Shown here piece by piece: positions 18,171-27,263 of a DNA stretch of 64,000 nucleotides. The first letter of the stretch is position 1, and the number at the start of each line of letters is the position of its first letter. The position numbers were made by a program, and so were the translations under genes. The notes below the pieces were generated by a model. It saw only the letters and a program-made list of their open reading frames with translations. It made no database searches and had not been told where the DNA came from. The stretch is from Thalassobacillus sp043497085. GTDB lineage: Bacteria > Bacillota > Bacilli > Bacillales > Halobacillaceae. The stretch is from assembly GCA_043497085.1 (NCBI GenBank), contig JBIEKI010000001.1. The stretch is one strand, 5' to 3'.

Positions 18171-18205
18171 AAAGGTTAATCAGTTTAGCTGGTTAACCTT
18201 TTTTA
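18171..18205 (+). terminator. Rho-independent terminator of the first sigma-54 transcript
   Basis: AAAGGTTAA (18171-18179) pairs with TTAACCTTT (18193-18201), which runs into further T residues. It separates the two-gene operon from the next sigma-54 promoter. Confidence 0.8.
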
Positions 18206-18252
18206 TTCGGGAAGCAACGACAATATCATTCGAATAAAAGTAAACACTTGGT

Positions 18253-18284
18253 AAATAGTGTGTAATTTTTACACACCGCTATTT
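18253..18284. promoter_or_regulatory. Candidate upstream activating site for the sigma-54 activator
   Basis: An inverted repeat AAATAG-TGTGTAA-tttt-TACACA-ccg-CTATTT lies about 75-105 bases upstream of the -24 element of promoter 2, the usual position of enhancer-binding-protein sites. Assignment to the AcoR-like protein is inferred. Confidence 0.5.
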
Positions 18285-18358
18285 ATTAAAAATGCCTAGT
18301 CAGAAGGATTAGTTTTTTTAATTACTTACAATATTCGAAATTTTCCACATTTAAAAAG

Positions 18359-18376
18359 TTGGCATACTTATTGCAT
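18359..18376 (+). promoter_or_regulatory. Sigma-54 (-24/-12) promoter 2
   Basis: TTGGCATACTTATTGCAT keeps GG (18361-18362) and GC (18373-18374) in the 12-base register and is nearly identical to promoter 1. It is 58 bases before the iron alcohol dehydrogenase start. Confidence 0.9.
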
Positions 18377-18433
18377 GGATATAAAAGTAGAAGTTTCTTT
18401 TTAAAAAAATTCCATAAAAAGGAGGATAATAGC

Positions 18434-19606
18434 ATGAATGATTTTGGATTCTTTAAAAATCCAACACAAATAACGTACGGAAGACAAGCAGTTGATCAGC
18501 TTGGCACGATTCTGGCTGAACAAGACTTTAAGAATGTGCTCATTATTACAGATGCAGGGATTGTAAAAACGGGGTTAGTGGATCAGGTGACAGAACAACT
18601 AAGCAATCTTCATTATACCATCTATGATGAAACTCAACCGAACCCTACAATATCCAATTGTAACGATGCCTTAAACCTGCTTAAGCAGGTGCATGCCGAT
18701 GTGATTATCGCCATGGGTGGTGGAAGTTCCATTGACGTGGCTAAAGCAGTGAGTGTGTTAGCGACCAATGATGGATCAATTGTCGACTATGAAGGAATTG
18801 GAAAGTACACCAATGAAACATTGCCCCTTATTGCCATACCAACTACAGCAGGCACAGCCAGTGAGGTTACAACGTTTACGGTTATTACTGATGAAGAAAG
18901 AGAGTACAAGCTGACGGTTGGCGGAGTTGGGATTGCTCCGAATTGGGCGTTGGTTGACCCGGAAGTGACTAAGTCATTGCCAGCAAACATTACAGCTGCT
19001 ACAGGTCTGGATGCTTTAGTCCATGCACTGGAATCCTATACATCTAAAATGGCAAGCCCAATATCGAAAGCGCTTGCAAGAGAAGCAATACGAAAAATAA
19101 GTGCAAACCTCAGGCAGGCTGTGTACAACGGAGACAACATGAATGCCAGAGATAATATGCTAATGGGGAGTCTGCTTGCTGGGCTGGCCTTCAATAATAC
19201 AAGATTAGGAAATTGTCATGCACTTAGTCATCCTGTAAGTGCCATCTACGGTGTTCCCCATGGAGTTGCAAATTCGATATTGATACCACACGTTATGGAA
19301 TTTAACGCATTGGCGGTTCCAGAGTTATTTAGTGATATCGCCGAAGATATGGGAGAGAACCTGGAAGGGTTGACACTCATGGAAAGAGCGGATGCAGCGG
19401 TGACAGCTGTGAAGAAACTATCAAAAGATATTGGCATCCCTGGTAATCTGGCAGAGTTTGATGTGGATCATTCCCGGTTGGATCAAATGGCCAATGATGC
19501 TTTGTTAAGTGGGAACATCGCTGTCAATCCAAGGAAAACGTCTTATGAAGATGTGATTGATATTTACAAAAGTTCAATTGGAGGTGCAAAAGTTGAAGCA
19601 ATTTAA
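18434..19606 (+). CDS. Iron-containing alcohol dehydrogenase
   Basis: Group III Fe-dependent alcohol dehydrogenase of 390 residues, a typical length. The NAD-binding GGGSSID is near residue 95. Metal-ligand segments are GLDALVHALESY (Asp and His) and GNCHALSHPVSAIYGVPHG (two His). It interconverts an alcohol and aldehyde/ketone with NAD(P). The ATG at 18434 has GGAGG 8 bases upstream; a longer in-frame version would begin inside the sigma-54 promoter and is rejected. It is the first gene after promoter 2, and the next gene overlaps it by 14 bases. Confidence 0.9.
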   Translation: MNDFGFFKNPTQITYGRQAVDQLGTILAEQDFKNVLIITDAGIVKTGLVDQVTEQLSNLHYTIYDETQPNPTISNCNDALNLLKQVHADVIIAMGGGSSIDVAKAVSVLATNDGSIVDYEGIGKYTNETLPLIAIPTTAGTASEVTTFTVITDEEREYKLTVGGVGIAPNWALVDPEVTKSLPANITAATGLDALVHALESYTSKMASPISKALAREAIRKISANLRQAVYNGDNMNARDNMLMGSLLAGLAFNNTRLGNCHALSHPVSAIYGVPHGVANSILIPHVMEFNALAVPELFSDIAEDMGENLEGLTLMERADAAVTAVKKLSKDIGIPGNLAEFDVDHSRLDQMANDALLSGNIAVNPRKTSYEDVIDIYKSSIGGAKVEAI

Positions 19607-20351
19607 CCTTACTGGCAAGACCGCACTCGTAACAGGTGGTGGTCGAGGAATCGGAAAATCCATTGCCTTAGCTCTGGCAGAAGCTGGAGCGAATGTAGCA
19701 GTTACCAGTCGAACCGAATCTGAATTAAAGCAGGTTAAAGAAGAAGTCGAAGAGTTTTCCAGGAAAGCTTATTATTCCGTGGTTGATATACGTGAGAAGG
19801 AATCCATTGAATATTTTGTGGAAGAGGTGGTTGAACAGGAAGGGAAAATCGATATTCTGGTAAATTGCGCTGGTACAAATAAACGGCTGCCTTTTTTGGA
19901 GATAACGGAGGAAGATTGGAACTTCATCATGGACATTAATTTGAAAAGTGTCTTATTTGTTGCCCAGTCTGTCATTCCACACATGCAGAAACAACAATAC
20001 GGAAAGATCATCAATATTGCTTCCTTAACGAGCGAACTTGGTTTTAAAAATATGACTACATATGGAGCCAGTAAAGGAGGAGTATCCCAAATTACAAAAG
20101 CATTGTCTACGGAGTTCGCGGAGGATGGTATTGTGACAAATGCCATTGGACCAGGCTACTTTAAAACCGAGATGACCAAGTCCGTATTTGATGACGAAAA
20201 AAGGGTGGAATGGATGAAATCCCGTATCCCGCTAAAGCGGACCGGTAACGTGGAGGATTTGCAAGGAGCGGCCGTGTTTTTGGCATCGGAAGCTTCTGAC
20301 TATATAACCGGTCAAACCATATATGTCGATGGTGGATGGCTAAGTTCTTAA
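19593..20351 (+). CDS. Short-chain dehydrogenase/reductase
   Basis: Classical SDR of 252 residues. TGGGRGIGKS is the dinucleotide loop, SRTESEL after beta-2 favours NADP (Ser-Arg), and VNCAGTNKRLP, INIASLTSE, YGASKGG (Tyr and Lys) and ITGQTIYVDGGW follow. The TTG at 19593 follows GGAGG by 8 bases and overlaps the end of the alcohol dehydrogenase gene, indicating coupling. It is similar to gluconate 5-dehydrogenase-like SDRs, but the substrate cannot be assigned. Confidence 0.86.
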   Translation: MKQFNLTGKTALVTGGGRGIGKSIALALAEAGANVAVTSRTESELKQVKEEVEEFSRKAYYSVVDIREKESIEYFVEEVVEQEGKIDILVNCAGTNKRLPFLEITEEDWNFIMDINLKSVLFVAQSVIPHMQKQQYGKIINIASLTSELGFKNMTTYGASKGGVSQITKALSTEFAEDGIVTNAIGPGYFKTEMTKSVFDDEKRVEWMKSRIPLKRTGNVEDLQGAAVFLASEASDYITGQTIYVDGGWLSS

Positions 20352-20373
20352 TGAAAAAAGTGGAGGGGATTTT

Positions 20374-21615
20374 ATGAAAAGGCTTGCAAGTTTAGTGCTG
20401 ATTGTCTGTTTATTTGTTTTAACTGCTTGCGGCTCGAATAGTGCGAGCGGAGGTGAGACTGATTCGGATACGTTAAAGGTTGGAGCATTGTTCCCGATGT
20501 CTGGAAATTTAGCCCTTTTAGGAGAAGAAAGCTTTCGAGGTGTTGAATTAGCCGTCGAAGAAGCCAACAAAAATGGTGGGATTGCTGGCGGAAAGAAGCT
20601 TGAATTGGTAACAGGAGATGCCGTCGATGCCGATGCAGCCCAGGCAGAAGCCAATCGATTGATCAATCAAAAAGGAATAGAGACGATAGTCGGTTCTTAT
20701 TCCAGTTCTATTTCTTTTGCGGCAAGTGAAGTTGCTGAAAGAAACGGTGTCTTATATTGGGAGTTTGGTGCGGTAGCAGATAATATCACCGATCGAAAAT
20801 ACAATTATGTATTACGTACCAACCCCCCGGCATCCTATTTATCAAAAGTCCACATTCAATTCATTAAAGAAGTTGTTGCTGACAAGCTTGGGAAAGATTT
20901 AGAGGATGTGAAAGTAGCCATTGCTCATGAAGATTCTTCCTATGGAACAACGATTGCAGAGGAAGCGAAGAGATTAGGGGAAGAGGAAGGAGTAAATATC
21001 GTTACCACTCAGCCGTATAGTGCAGGAACCAATGATCTAAGTTCGGTCATATTAAACCTGAAAGAAGTTGATCCGGATGTATTAATTGGGGTTTCCTACC
21101 TGAACGATGCTGTTTTACTAGAAAGACAAAGCGAGGAATTAGGGCTGGATGTTCCGGTTTTCATCGGCTCCGGAGGCGGACATGACATGTTGGATTTCAT
21201 TGAGGCGGCAGGTGAAAATGCAGATGGAACGTTTAATGTAGCATTTCCTCAATATAACTTTAACGATGAATTTACACCTGGCTTAAAAGAATTTGTCGAC
21301 CTTTACAAAGAAAAATACGGCGAAGCACCAAGGTCCGGTCACTCTTTAGTTGATTATATGGGAATGAAGGTTTTAATCGATGTTCTTGATGAAGTCGGAG
21401 AAACAGATCCAGATAAATTAAAAGAAGCAGCTTTAAAGTATACAGCTGAAGCTGGTACGACTGCCACCGGATGGGGCGTAGAGTTTGATCCGGAAACAGG
21501 TCAAAACTTAAGGAGCAGGCCATATGTACAACAATGGAGGGATGGAGAACTTGTCGCTGTTTGGCCGCAGGAAGTAGCTGTTGAGGAACCGTTATTCAAT
21601 CTTGAAGGTAACTAA
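20374..21615 (+). CDS. HAAT-family ABC transporter substrate-binding lipoprotein 1
   Basis: Lipoprotein of 413 residues with a type II signal peptide (FVLTAC, lipidated Cys19). It has a two-lobed periplasmic-binding-protein type I fold of the LivJ/AmiC/UrtA class: TLKVGALFPMSGNLALLGEE, VGSYSSSISFAASEVAERNG, and AIAHEDSSYG. It delivers a small polar organic ligand to the LivHMGF-type membrane complex encoded downstream. GGAGGGG precedes the ATG. The next gene encodes a close paralogue. The ligand is unknown; the ligand-loop motif GSYSSS is the same in both copies. Confidence 0.88.
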   Translation: MKRLASLVLIVCLFVLTACGSNSASGGETDSDTLKVGALFPMSGNLALLGEESFRGVELAVEEANKNGGIAGGKKLELVTGDAVDADAAQAEANRLINQKGIETIVGSYSSSISFAASEVAERNGVLYWEFGAVADNITDRKYNYVLRTNPPASYLSKVHIQFIKEVVADKLGKDLEDVKVAIAHEDSSYGTTIAEEAKRLGEEEGVNIVTTQPYSAGTNDLSSVILNLKEVDPDVLIGVSYLNDAVLLERQSEELGLDVPVFIGSGGGHDMLDFIEAAGENADGTFNVAFPQYNFNDEFTPGLKEFVDLYKEKYGEAPRSGHSLVDYMGMKVLIDVLDEVGETDPDKLKEAALKYTAEAGTTATGWGVEFDPETGQNLRSRPYVQQWRDGELVAVWPQEVAVEEPLFNLEGN

Positions 21616-21634
21616 AAAAGGAGGGCTTAAAGTA

Positions 21635-22861
21635 ATGAAAAAAATTACTAGTGTCTTAATGATAGCATTTCTCTTGATATTAACCGCTTGTGGATCCAGC
21701 GCAAGTGGAGGGGGGTCAGATTCAGATACCTTAAAGGTCGGTGCATTGTTCCCTTTATCCGGTGATTTAGCACTCTTGGGAGAAGAGAGTTTTCGAGGGG
21801 TTAAGTTGGCTGTCGAACAGGCGAACAAAAATGGAGGTGTCGCTGGAGGGAAGAAAATTGAACTGGTTCAAGGAGATGCCGTAGACGCTGATGCTGCACA
21901 AGCAGAAGCCAACCGGCTCATTAATCAAAAAGGTATTAATACGATTGTTGGTTCATATTCCAGCTCTATCTCCTTTGCGGCAAGTGAAGTAGCAGAAAGA
22001 AATGGAGTATTATATTGGGAACTTGGGGCAGTATCTGATTCTATCACCGACCGTAAATATGAATATGTGTTACGTACCAATCCACCAGCGTCCTACTTCT
22101 CGGAAGTACATGTGAATTTTATTAAAGAAGTGGTTGCAGACAAACTAGGCAAAGACCTTTCGGATGTGCGGGTAGCGATTGCCCATGAAGATTCAGCATA
22201 TGGTTCAACGATTGCTGAGGAGGCTAAGAAAATAGCTAAAGAAGAGGGAATCAACATTGTAACATCCCAGCCATATAGTGCAGGAACTAATGATTTAAGT
22301 TCCGTCGTCTTGAATATCAAAGAAAGCAATCCAGATGTATTGATCGCTGTTTCTTATATGAACGATGCGATTTTGCTGGAAAGACAAGGTGAGGAATTAG
22401 GGTTAGAAGTACCTGTATTTATTGGATCAGGTGGAGGTCATACGATGGCAGACTTCCAAGATGCTGTTGGGGAAAATGCAAATGGCATTTTGAACATTGA
22501 TTTCCCTCAATATAATATCAATCGGGAATACACACCGGGAATGGATGAGTTTTTGAAGCTTTATAAAGAAAAGTATGGAGAAGAGCCTAGGTCCGGCCAC
22601 TCATTAGCTAACTATATGGGGATGAAATCGGTCCTTGAAGTCATTGATGAGGTTGGCGAAATAGATCCAGATAAATTAAAAGAAGCTGCCCTGAATTATA
22701 CGGTTGAGCCTGGTACTACAGCTACTGGATGGGGAGTGGAGTTCAATCCGGATAATGGACAAAACGTAAAAAGTGAGCCTTATGTCCATCAATGGGTTGA
22801 TGGAGAACTGATTACAGTGTGGCCAGAAAAAGTAGCCGTCGAAGAACCACAAATTAAATAG
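21635..22861 (+). CDS. HAAT-family ABC transporter substrate-binding lipoprotein 2
   Basis: Lipoprotein of 408 residues (LILTAC, Cys19), clearly a tandem duplicate of the preceding gene with long identical stretches such as VDADAAQAEANRLINQKGI and GSYSSSISFAASEVAERNG. The start at 21635 has GGAGGG 9 bases upstream. Differences are concentrated in the C-terminal lobe, which may alter ligand preference. It probably shares the single downstream permease/ATPase set. A stem-loop follows the stop and may raise transcript level of the binding proteins over the permeases. Confidence 0.88.
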   Translation: MKKITSVLMIAFLLILTACGSSASGGGSDSDTLKVGALFPLSGDLALLGEESFRGVKLAVEQANKNGGVAGGKKIELVQGDAVDADAAQAEANRLINQKGINTIVGSYSSSISFAASEVAERNGVLYWELGAVSDSITDRKYEYVLRTNPPASYFSEVHVNFIKEVVADKLGKDLSDVRVAIAHEDSAYGSTIAEEAKKIAKEEGINIVTSQPYSAGTNDLSSVVLNIKESNPDVLIAVSYMNDAILLERQGEELGLEVPVFIGSGGGHTMADFQDAVGENANGILNIDFPQYNINREYTPGMDEFLKLYKEKYGEEPRSGHSLANYMGMKSVLEVIDEVGEIDPDKLKEAALNYTVEPGTTATGWGVEFNPDNGQNVKSEPYVHQWVDGELITVWPEKVAVEEPQIK

Positions 22862-22875
22862 GACGAAACGAAAAT

Positions 22876-22905
22876 TATCAAGGGGAGCCATCTCTCCTCT
22901 TGATA
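22876..22905 (+). other. Intercistronic stem-loop between binding protein and permease
   Basis: TATCAAGGGGAG pairs with CTCCTCTTGATA (12 bp, one G-T) around a 6-base loop. There is no T run, so it is more likely an mRNA-stabilising or processing hairpin than a full terminator. Confidence 0.6.
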
Positions 22906-22934
22906 AAGATATTAAAATCAACGGGGTGTATATT

Positions 22935-23819
22935 ATGACGCTTTTGCAAACGCTTATTTCCGGCCTGTTATTAGGAGGTATTTATGCCTTAATCAGCATG
23001 GGACTGAATTTGATTTTAGGGGTTGTACGAATCATTAACTTTGCTCATGGAGAATTATTAATGATTGCCATGTACCTCAGTTTTCTTTTTTACGCCACTA
23101 TGGGACTGGATCCTTATATATCAGCCATTTTAGTAATCGGTTGCCTGTTCTTGCTAGGGGTGATTATCCAACGGATTATGATTCAGCCAATATTAGATAC
23201 ACCAGCTTCAACGAAGATATTCGCAACACTTGGACTGTCTATAGCGCTTCAAAATCTTGCATTAATGGTGTTAAGCGCTGATCACTTTACGGTACAGACC
23301 AGCTATCAATCAAGTGTTATTCAACTTGGCAGCCTGGCCATCAGTATTCCTAGATTAGCAGCTTTTGGGGTGGCTATTCTAGTAGCTACAGGCTTGTACC
23401 TGTTCCTGCAACGGACAATGACTGGAAAGGCAATCCGTGCCGTTGCCATGCAAAAACAAGCAGCCTATTTAATGGGGGTAAACGTAAAAAGGATATACTT
23501 ATTAGCTTTTGGTATTGGTTCTGCGCTGGTTGGGCTGGCAGGGGCCATGCTGATGCCGATTTACTCCGTTTATCCGACGATAGGAACTTCCTTTGTACTC
23601 ATTGCCTTTGTTGTTGTCGTTTTGGGTGGAATGGGAAGTATGTTTGGTGCATTCTATGGCGGATTAATTATTGGCCTGGTAGAGGCATTGGCCGGAGTAT
23701 TAGTTTCTCCTGGGCTAAAAGAAGCCGTTTACTTTGTTATTTTCATCTTAGTGTTGCTACTCCGTCCTTCAGGCATCTTTAGCCTTGGGAAGGGCGCAGA
23801 GGAGGTTGGTCTGAAATGA
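22935..23819 (+). CDS. livH: LivH-type ABC transporter permease
   Basis: Inner-membrane permease of 294 residues with about 8 hydrophobic segments. LivH hallmarks are LLLGGIYALISMGLNLILGV, INFAHGELLM, and the coupling-helix region GKAIRAVAMQKQAAYLMGVN, then FVVVVLGGMGSM. It forms the channel with LivM for the lipoprotein-delivered solute. The ATG at 22935 follows GGGG by about 8 bases; the GTG at 22926 overlaps that box. Its stop overlaps the next start by 4 bases (ATGA). Confidence 0.9.
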   Translation: MTLLQTLISGLLLGGIYALISMGLNLILGVVRIINFAHGELLMIAMYLSFLFYATMGLDPYISAILVIGCLFLLGVIIQRIMIQPILDTPASTKIFATLGLSIALQNLALMVLSADHFTVQTSYQSSVIQLGSLAISIPRLAAFGVAILVATGLYLFLQRTMTGKAIRAVAMQKQAAYLMGVNVKRIYLLAFGIGSALVGLAGAMLMPIYSVYPTIGTSFVLIAFVVVVLGGMGSMFGAFYGGLIIGLVEALAGVLVSPGLKEAVYFVIFILVLLLRPSGIFSLGKGAEEVGLK

Positions 23820-24823
23820 TGTCGATACTCGGAAAAAATAAGTACCTGCTTCTTTTAGGGGTTGTGGCTTTACTATTACCATTGGGTGTTAATAATAACT
23901 TTCACTTGAATATTTTGATATTACTCTTTTTATTTGCAGCCCTTGCCAGTGCCTGGAATATTCTCGGAGGATATGGCGGGCAGCTATCACTGGGACATGC
24001 CATCTTCTTCGGTTTAGGTGCCTATACTTCTTCCCTGCTGTATTTAAATTTCCAACTGTCCCCATGGCTCGGCTTTTTCATTGCTGCTGCCCTGTCCATT
24101 GCTGTAGGGGTATTGATCGGTTGGCCTACATTCCGCTTAAAAGGGCCGTATTTTACTTTGGCAACCATAGCCTTTGCAGAAGTTATCCGACATATCACCT
24201 TGTTTTGGAGAGATCTGACCAATGGAGCTTCAGGGGTCAATATCCGTTTTGATCCCAATTTTGCCAATCTGATTTTCAGGGAGTACAGCTCCTATTATTA
24301 TCTTGCATTTGTGCTGTTCCTGATCAGTTTAGCTGTGGTGATTTGGGTAGATAAAACAAAAATCGGTTACTATTTGAAAGCCATTCGTGAAGATGAAGAT
24401 AGTGCAGAAACGTTAGGGATTAATGTAACGAAATATAAAATGCTCGCAATGATTTTAAGTGCAGGGTTGACTGGTGTGGCGGGTGTCATATATGCCCAAT
24501 ACATGTTGTTCTTTGAACCGAATTCTGTTTTTAATTTGAACTTTTCCATCGAAATTGCTCTGATCGCTATCATCGGAGGGATGGGAACGATTTATGGACC
24601 GCTTCTTGGTGCATGTATCATCATTCCGCTGAATGAAATATTACGTGCTTCTTTTCCGGAATTAAGTGGAATGAACTACTTCGCTTACGGAATTATCCTT
24701 GTATTGATCGTTTCCTTTATGCCAAATGGTTTATTACCTATTTTGAAAAAGATACCAGGTAAATTAAAAGCGAAGAAAAAGACGGCTGTAAAGGAGGAAG
24801 AAAATTTTGATTATACAGGTTAA
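23816..24823 (+). CDS. livM: LivM-type ABC transporter permease
   Basis: Membrane permease of 335 residues. AWNILGGYGGQLSLGHAIFF is the LivM signature, and the coupling segment YYLKAIREDEDSAETLGINV and IGGMGTIYGPLLGA follow, with a lysine-rich cytoplasmic tail. The 4-base overlap with livH and 17-base overlap with livG show a tightly coupled transporter operon. The substrate is that of the two preceding binding lipoproteins. Confidence 0.9.
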   Translation: MMSILGKNKYLLLLGVVALLLPLGVNNNFHLNILILLFLFAALASAWNILGGYGGQLSLGHAIFFGLGAYTSSLLYLNFQLSPWLGFFIAAALSIAVGVLIGWPTFRLKGPYFTLATIAFAEVIRHITLFWRDLTNGASGVNIRFDPNFANLIFREYSSYYYLAFVLFLISLAVVIWVDKTKIGYYLKAIREDEDSAETLGINVTKYKMLAMILSAGLTGVAGVIYAQYMLFFEPNSVFNLNFSIEIALIAIIGGMGTIYGPLLGACIIIPLNEILRASFPELSGMNYFAYGIILVLIVSFMPNGLLPILKKIPGKLKAKKKTAVKEEENFDYTG

Positions 24824-25529
24824 GGACGTTTCCAAACATTTTGGTGGTCTAAAAGCAGTGAATAACGTGAATTTTGATGTCAACTCACAAGAAATTGTCG
24901 GAATCATCGGGCCGAATGGTGCTGGAAAAACTACGCTCTTCAACCTGATATCTGGCTCACTGCCTGTGACGTCTGGTTCGGTTTTATTTAAAGGGGATGA
25001 CATTACGAGTCAAAAGCCATATGTCATTTGTAAAAAAGGAATCGGCAGAACGTATCAGGTGGTCAAACCCTTCGGCAATATTTCTGTCTTAGAAAATGTG
25101 ATGGTGGGGGCTTTTAACAAAGTAAAGAGTGCAAAGGAAGCGAGGGCTTACAGCTTAGAAATATTAAACAGGGTTGGTTTGTATAAAAAGAAAGATTTGG
25201 TCGGTAACAGCCTGACCATTGCAGATAAGAAAAGGCTGGAAGTAGCCAAAGCGCTAGCAACACAACCGGAAGTTCTGTTACTGGACGAAGTAATGGCGGG
25301 ATTAAACCCGACCGAAGTGAAAGAAATGCTCCCGATTATCAAAAGCCTGAGAGAGAGAGGAACGACCATTTTACTCATTGAACACATCATGGAAGTAGTC
25401 ATGAATGTATGTGATCGCATTGTAGTGGTCCACCATGGGGAAAAAATCGCAGAAGGCACTCCCGATGAAATTGCAAATAATGACGAAGTGATAACGGCTT
25501 ATTTAGGGGAGGAATTAAACCTTGCTTAA
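24807..25529 (+). CDS. livG: LivG-type ABC transporter ATPase
   Basis: Cytoplasmic ATPase of 240 residues. Walker A is GPNGAGKTTL, Walker B LLLDEVMAGLNP, H-loop IEHIMEVV. The ABC signature is the variant SLTIADKKRLEVAKALA instead of LSGGQ, a form seen in some LivG-like proteins. TTG start after GGAGGA. It pairs with the LivF-type protein encoded next, with an 8-base overlap. Confidence 0.9.
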   Translation: MIIQVKDVSKHFGGLKAVNNVNFDVNSQEIVGIIGPNGAGKTTLFNLISGSLPVTSGSVLFKGDDITSQKPYVICKKGIGRTYQVVKPFGNISVLENVMVGAFNKVKSAKEARAYSLEILNRVGLYKKKDLVGNSLTIADKKRLEVAKALATQPEVLLLDEVMAGLNPTEVKEMLPIIKSLRERGTTILLIEHIMEVVMNVCDRIVVVHHGEKIAEGTPDEIANNDEVITAYLGEELNLA

Positions 25530-26226
25530 ACTACAAAATGTTGATTTGTTTTATGGTGAAATACAAGCTTTATGGGACCTTTCCTTTGAAGTGGAAGAAG
25601 GTGAAATTGCCGCCTTACTGGGAGCTAATGCAGCAGGGAAATCAAGCACGATAAACGCTATTTCTGGATTAGAACGTCCATCGAGGGGGAGTATCTCTTT
25701 TTTAGGAAAGGAAATACAGCACAAAGATCCCCATGAAATAGTCGAAGAGGGTATCATTCAAGTTCCTGAAGGAAGAAAACTATTCAATTACATGTCCATC
25801 CAGGAAAATTTGGAACTGGGAGCCTACTCCAAACGGGCGAAGAAAGATTATAAAAAGAACTTAGGAATGGTATATGATCTATTTCCTGTCCTGGAAGAAC
25901 GGAAAAAACAATTCGCAGGAGATATGAGTGGCGGCCAACAGCAAATGTGTGCCATCGCTCGAGGACTGATGGCCAATCCAAAATTGCTGATCATCGATGA
26001 GCTCTCCTTAGGATTAGCACCGATATTGGTTCAGAAGCTACTGAAGACACTTCTGGAAATAAAAGAAACCGGAATTACGATTCTACTAGTGGAGCAAAAT
26101 GTCCAACATTCTTTAAAAATTTCCAATAAAGCATTTGTGTTGGAAAATGGAAGGTTGGCACTGAGCGGAAACGCGAAAGATCTTGCTAATGATTCACATC
26201 TAAAGAAAGCCTATCTAGGAATGTAG
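25522..26226 (+). CDS. livF: LivF-type ABC transporter ATPase
   Basis: ATPase of 234 residues. Walker A reads GANAAGKSS, an unusual but permissible form of the GxxxxGK[ST] loop (GANGAGKST is usual). The signature MSGGQQQMCAIARGL, Walker B LLIIDELSLGLAP and VEQNVQHSL are conserved. The TTG start lies within the end of livG. It completes the transporter; the alcohol dehydrogenase gene follows after 8 bases. Confidence 0.9.
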   Translation: MLKLQNVDLFYGEIQALWDLSFEVEEGEIAALLGANAAGKSSTINAISGLERPSRGSISFLGKEIQHKDPHEIVEEGIIQVPEGRKLFNYMSIQENLELGAYSKRAKKDYKKNLGMVYDLFPVLEERKKQFAGDMSGGQQQMCAIARGLMANPKLLIIDELSLGLAPILVQKLLKTLLEIKETGITILLVEQNVQHSLKISNKAFVLENGRLALSGNAKDLANDSHLKKAYLGM

Positions 26227-26234
26227 GTGGATAG

Positions 26235-27263
26235 ATGTTAGCAGCAGTCAAAACGGAACAAAAACAGGAAATTGTTTTGCAAGAGCAACCAATACCACAC
26301 TTAAAAGAGGGAGAAGTGCTTGTCCAGGTGGATTACTGTGGGGTTTGTGGTAGTGATCTTCATGCGTTTCATCATGCAAGAGGGTACGAGTTCGTCCCGA
26401 AACCAATTATTTTAGGACATGAAATTTCCGGCAAAGTAATCGAAACATATGATTCTTCACTCAACCACTTAAAAGGAAAGAACGTCATCGTTGAGTCTAT
26501 GCACTACTGTAATAAATGTGAAAATTGTCGGAAGGGCCGGAAATCTATTTGTGAACGGAACCAGGTGATCGGGCTCCATTTTGACGGGGGGATGGCAGAA
26601 TTTGTGAAGACAAACGCAAGTTTTATTAGAGAATATCCAGAAGACTTATCATCCCAAATCGCCGCTCTTAGCGAGCCAATGTCCATTGCTGTTCATGCCG
26701 TAGAAAAGGCCGGTGATATTAACGAGAACCACACTGTGCTTATCCAAGGCCCAGGGATTATAGGTTTTTGTGTCAGTTTAGTCTGCATTCAAAAAAGGGC
26801 GAAAGTTATTTTATCCGGCTTGGAGAAAGATTATGACAATCGCTTATCCAAATGTTCCGTGTTTGGCATTACTCTACATGTAGCAGAAACGGGATTGCTG
26901 GATGAAAAGGCTGATGTAGTGTTTGAATGTTCTGGTGCCAATGCTGCAGTCCAGGCAGGTTGGAAGCATTTGAAAAAAGGCGGGAGAGCGGTATTTGTCG
27001 CTTTATATGGACAAGAGACTTCGATTTACTTAACCGAATTGGTACGAAACGAATGGCCGCTAATCACAAGTTATGGATGCGACCCGAAGGATTATGAACG
27101 TGCTTTTACCTTATTAAAAACATATGAAGGTCTGTTGCTCGAGCACGTTGTAACTCTATATTCACTTTCAGAAGTTGATCAGGCATTTAAATCTGGTTCT
27201 AATCAAACTGTGCTTAAGCCAGTGCTTGCGATAAATCAGGATAGAGGGGAGATGACAATTTGA
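26235..27263 (+). CDS. Zinc-dependent medium-chain alcohol dehydrogenase
   Basis: MDR-family dehydrogenase of 342 residues. Catalytic Zn site: CGVCGSDLHAF (Cys) and GHEISG (His-Glu). Structural Zn site: four Cys in CNKCENCRKGRKSIC. The cofactor loop is IQGPGIIGF. It resembles 2,3-butanediol/threonine/sorbitol dehydrogenases. It lies 8 bases after livF and overlaps the nitroreductase gene by 4 bases. Its alcohol substrate is unknown; co-transcription suggests a role in oxidising the imported compound or an intermediate. Confidence 0.86.
   Translation: MLAAVKTEQKQEIVLQEQPIPHLKEGEVLVQVDYCGVCGSDLHAFHHARGYEFVPKPIILGHEISGKVIETYDSSLNHLKGKNVIVESMHYCNKCENCRKGRKSICERNQVIGLHFDGGMAEFVKTNASFIREYPEDLSSQIAALSEPMSIAVHAVEKAGDINENHTVLIQGPGIIGFCVSLVCIQKRAKVILSGLEKDYDNRLSKCSVFGITLHVAETGLLDEKADVVFECSGANAAVQAGWKHLKKGGRAVFVALYGQETSIYLTELVRNEWPLITSYGCDPKDYERAFTLLKTYEGLLLEHVVTLYSLSEVDQAFKSGSNQTVLKPVLAINQDRGEMTI

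Noticed and set aside
18359..18433. N-terminal extension of the iron alcohol dehydrogenase starting with TTG at 18359
   Set aside because: It begins inside the -24/-12 promoter, has no ribosome-binding site and adds residues not typical of the family.
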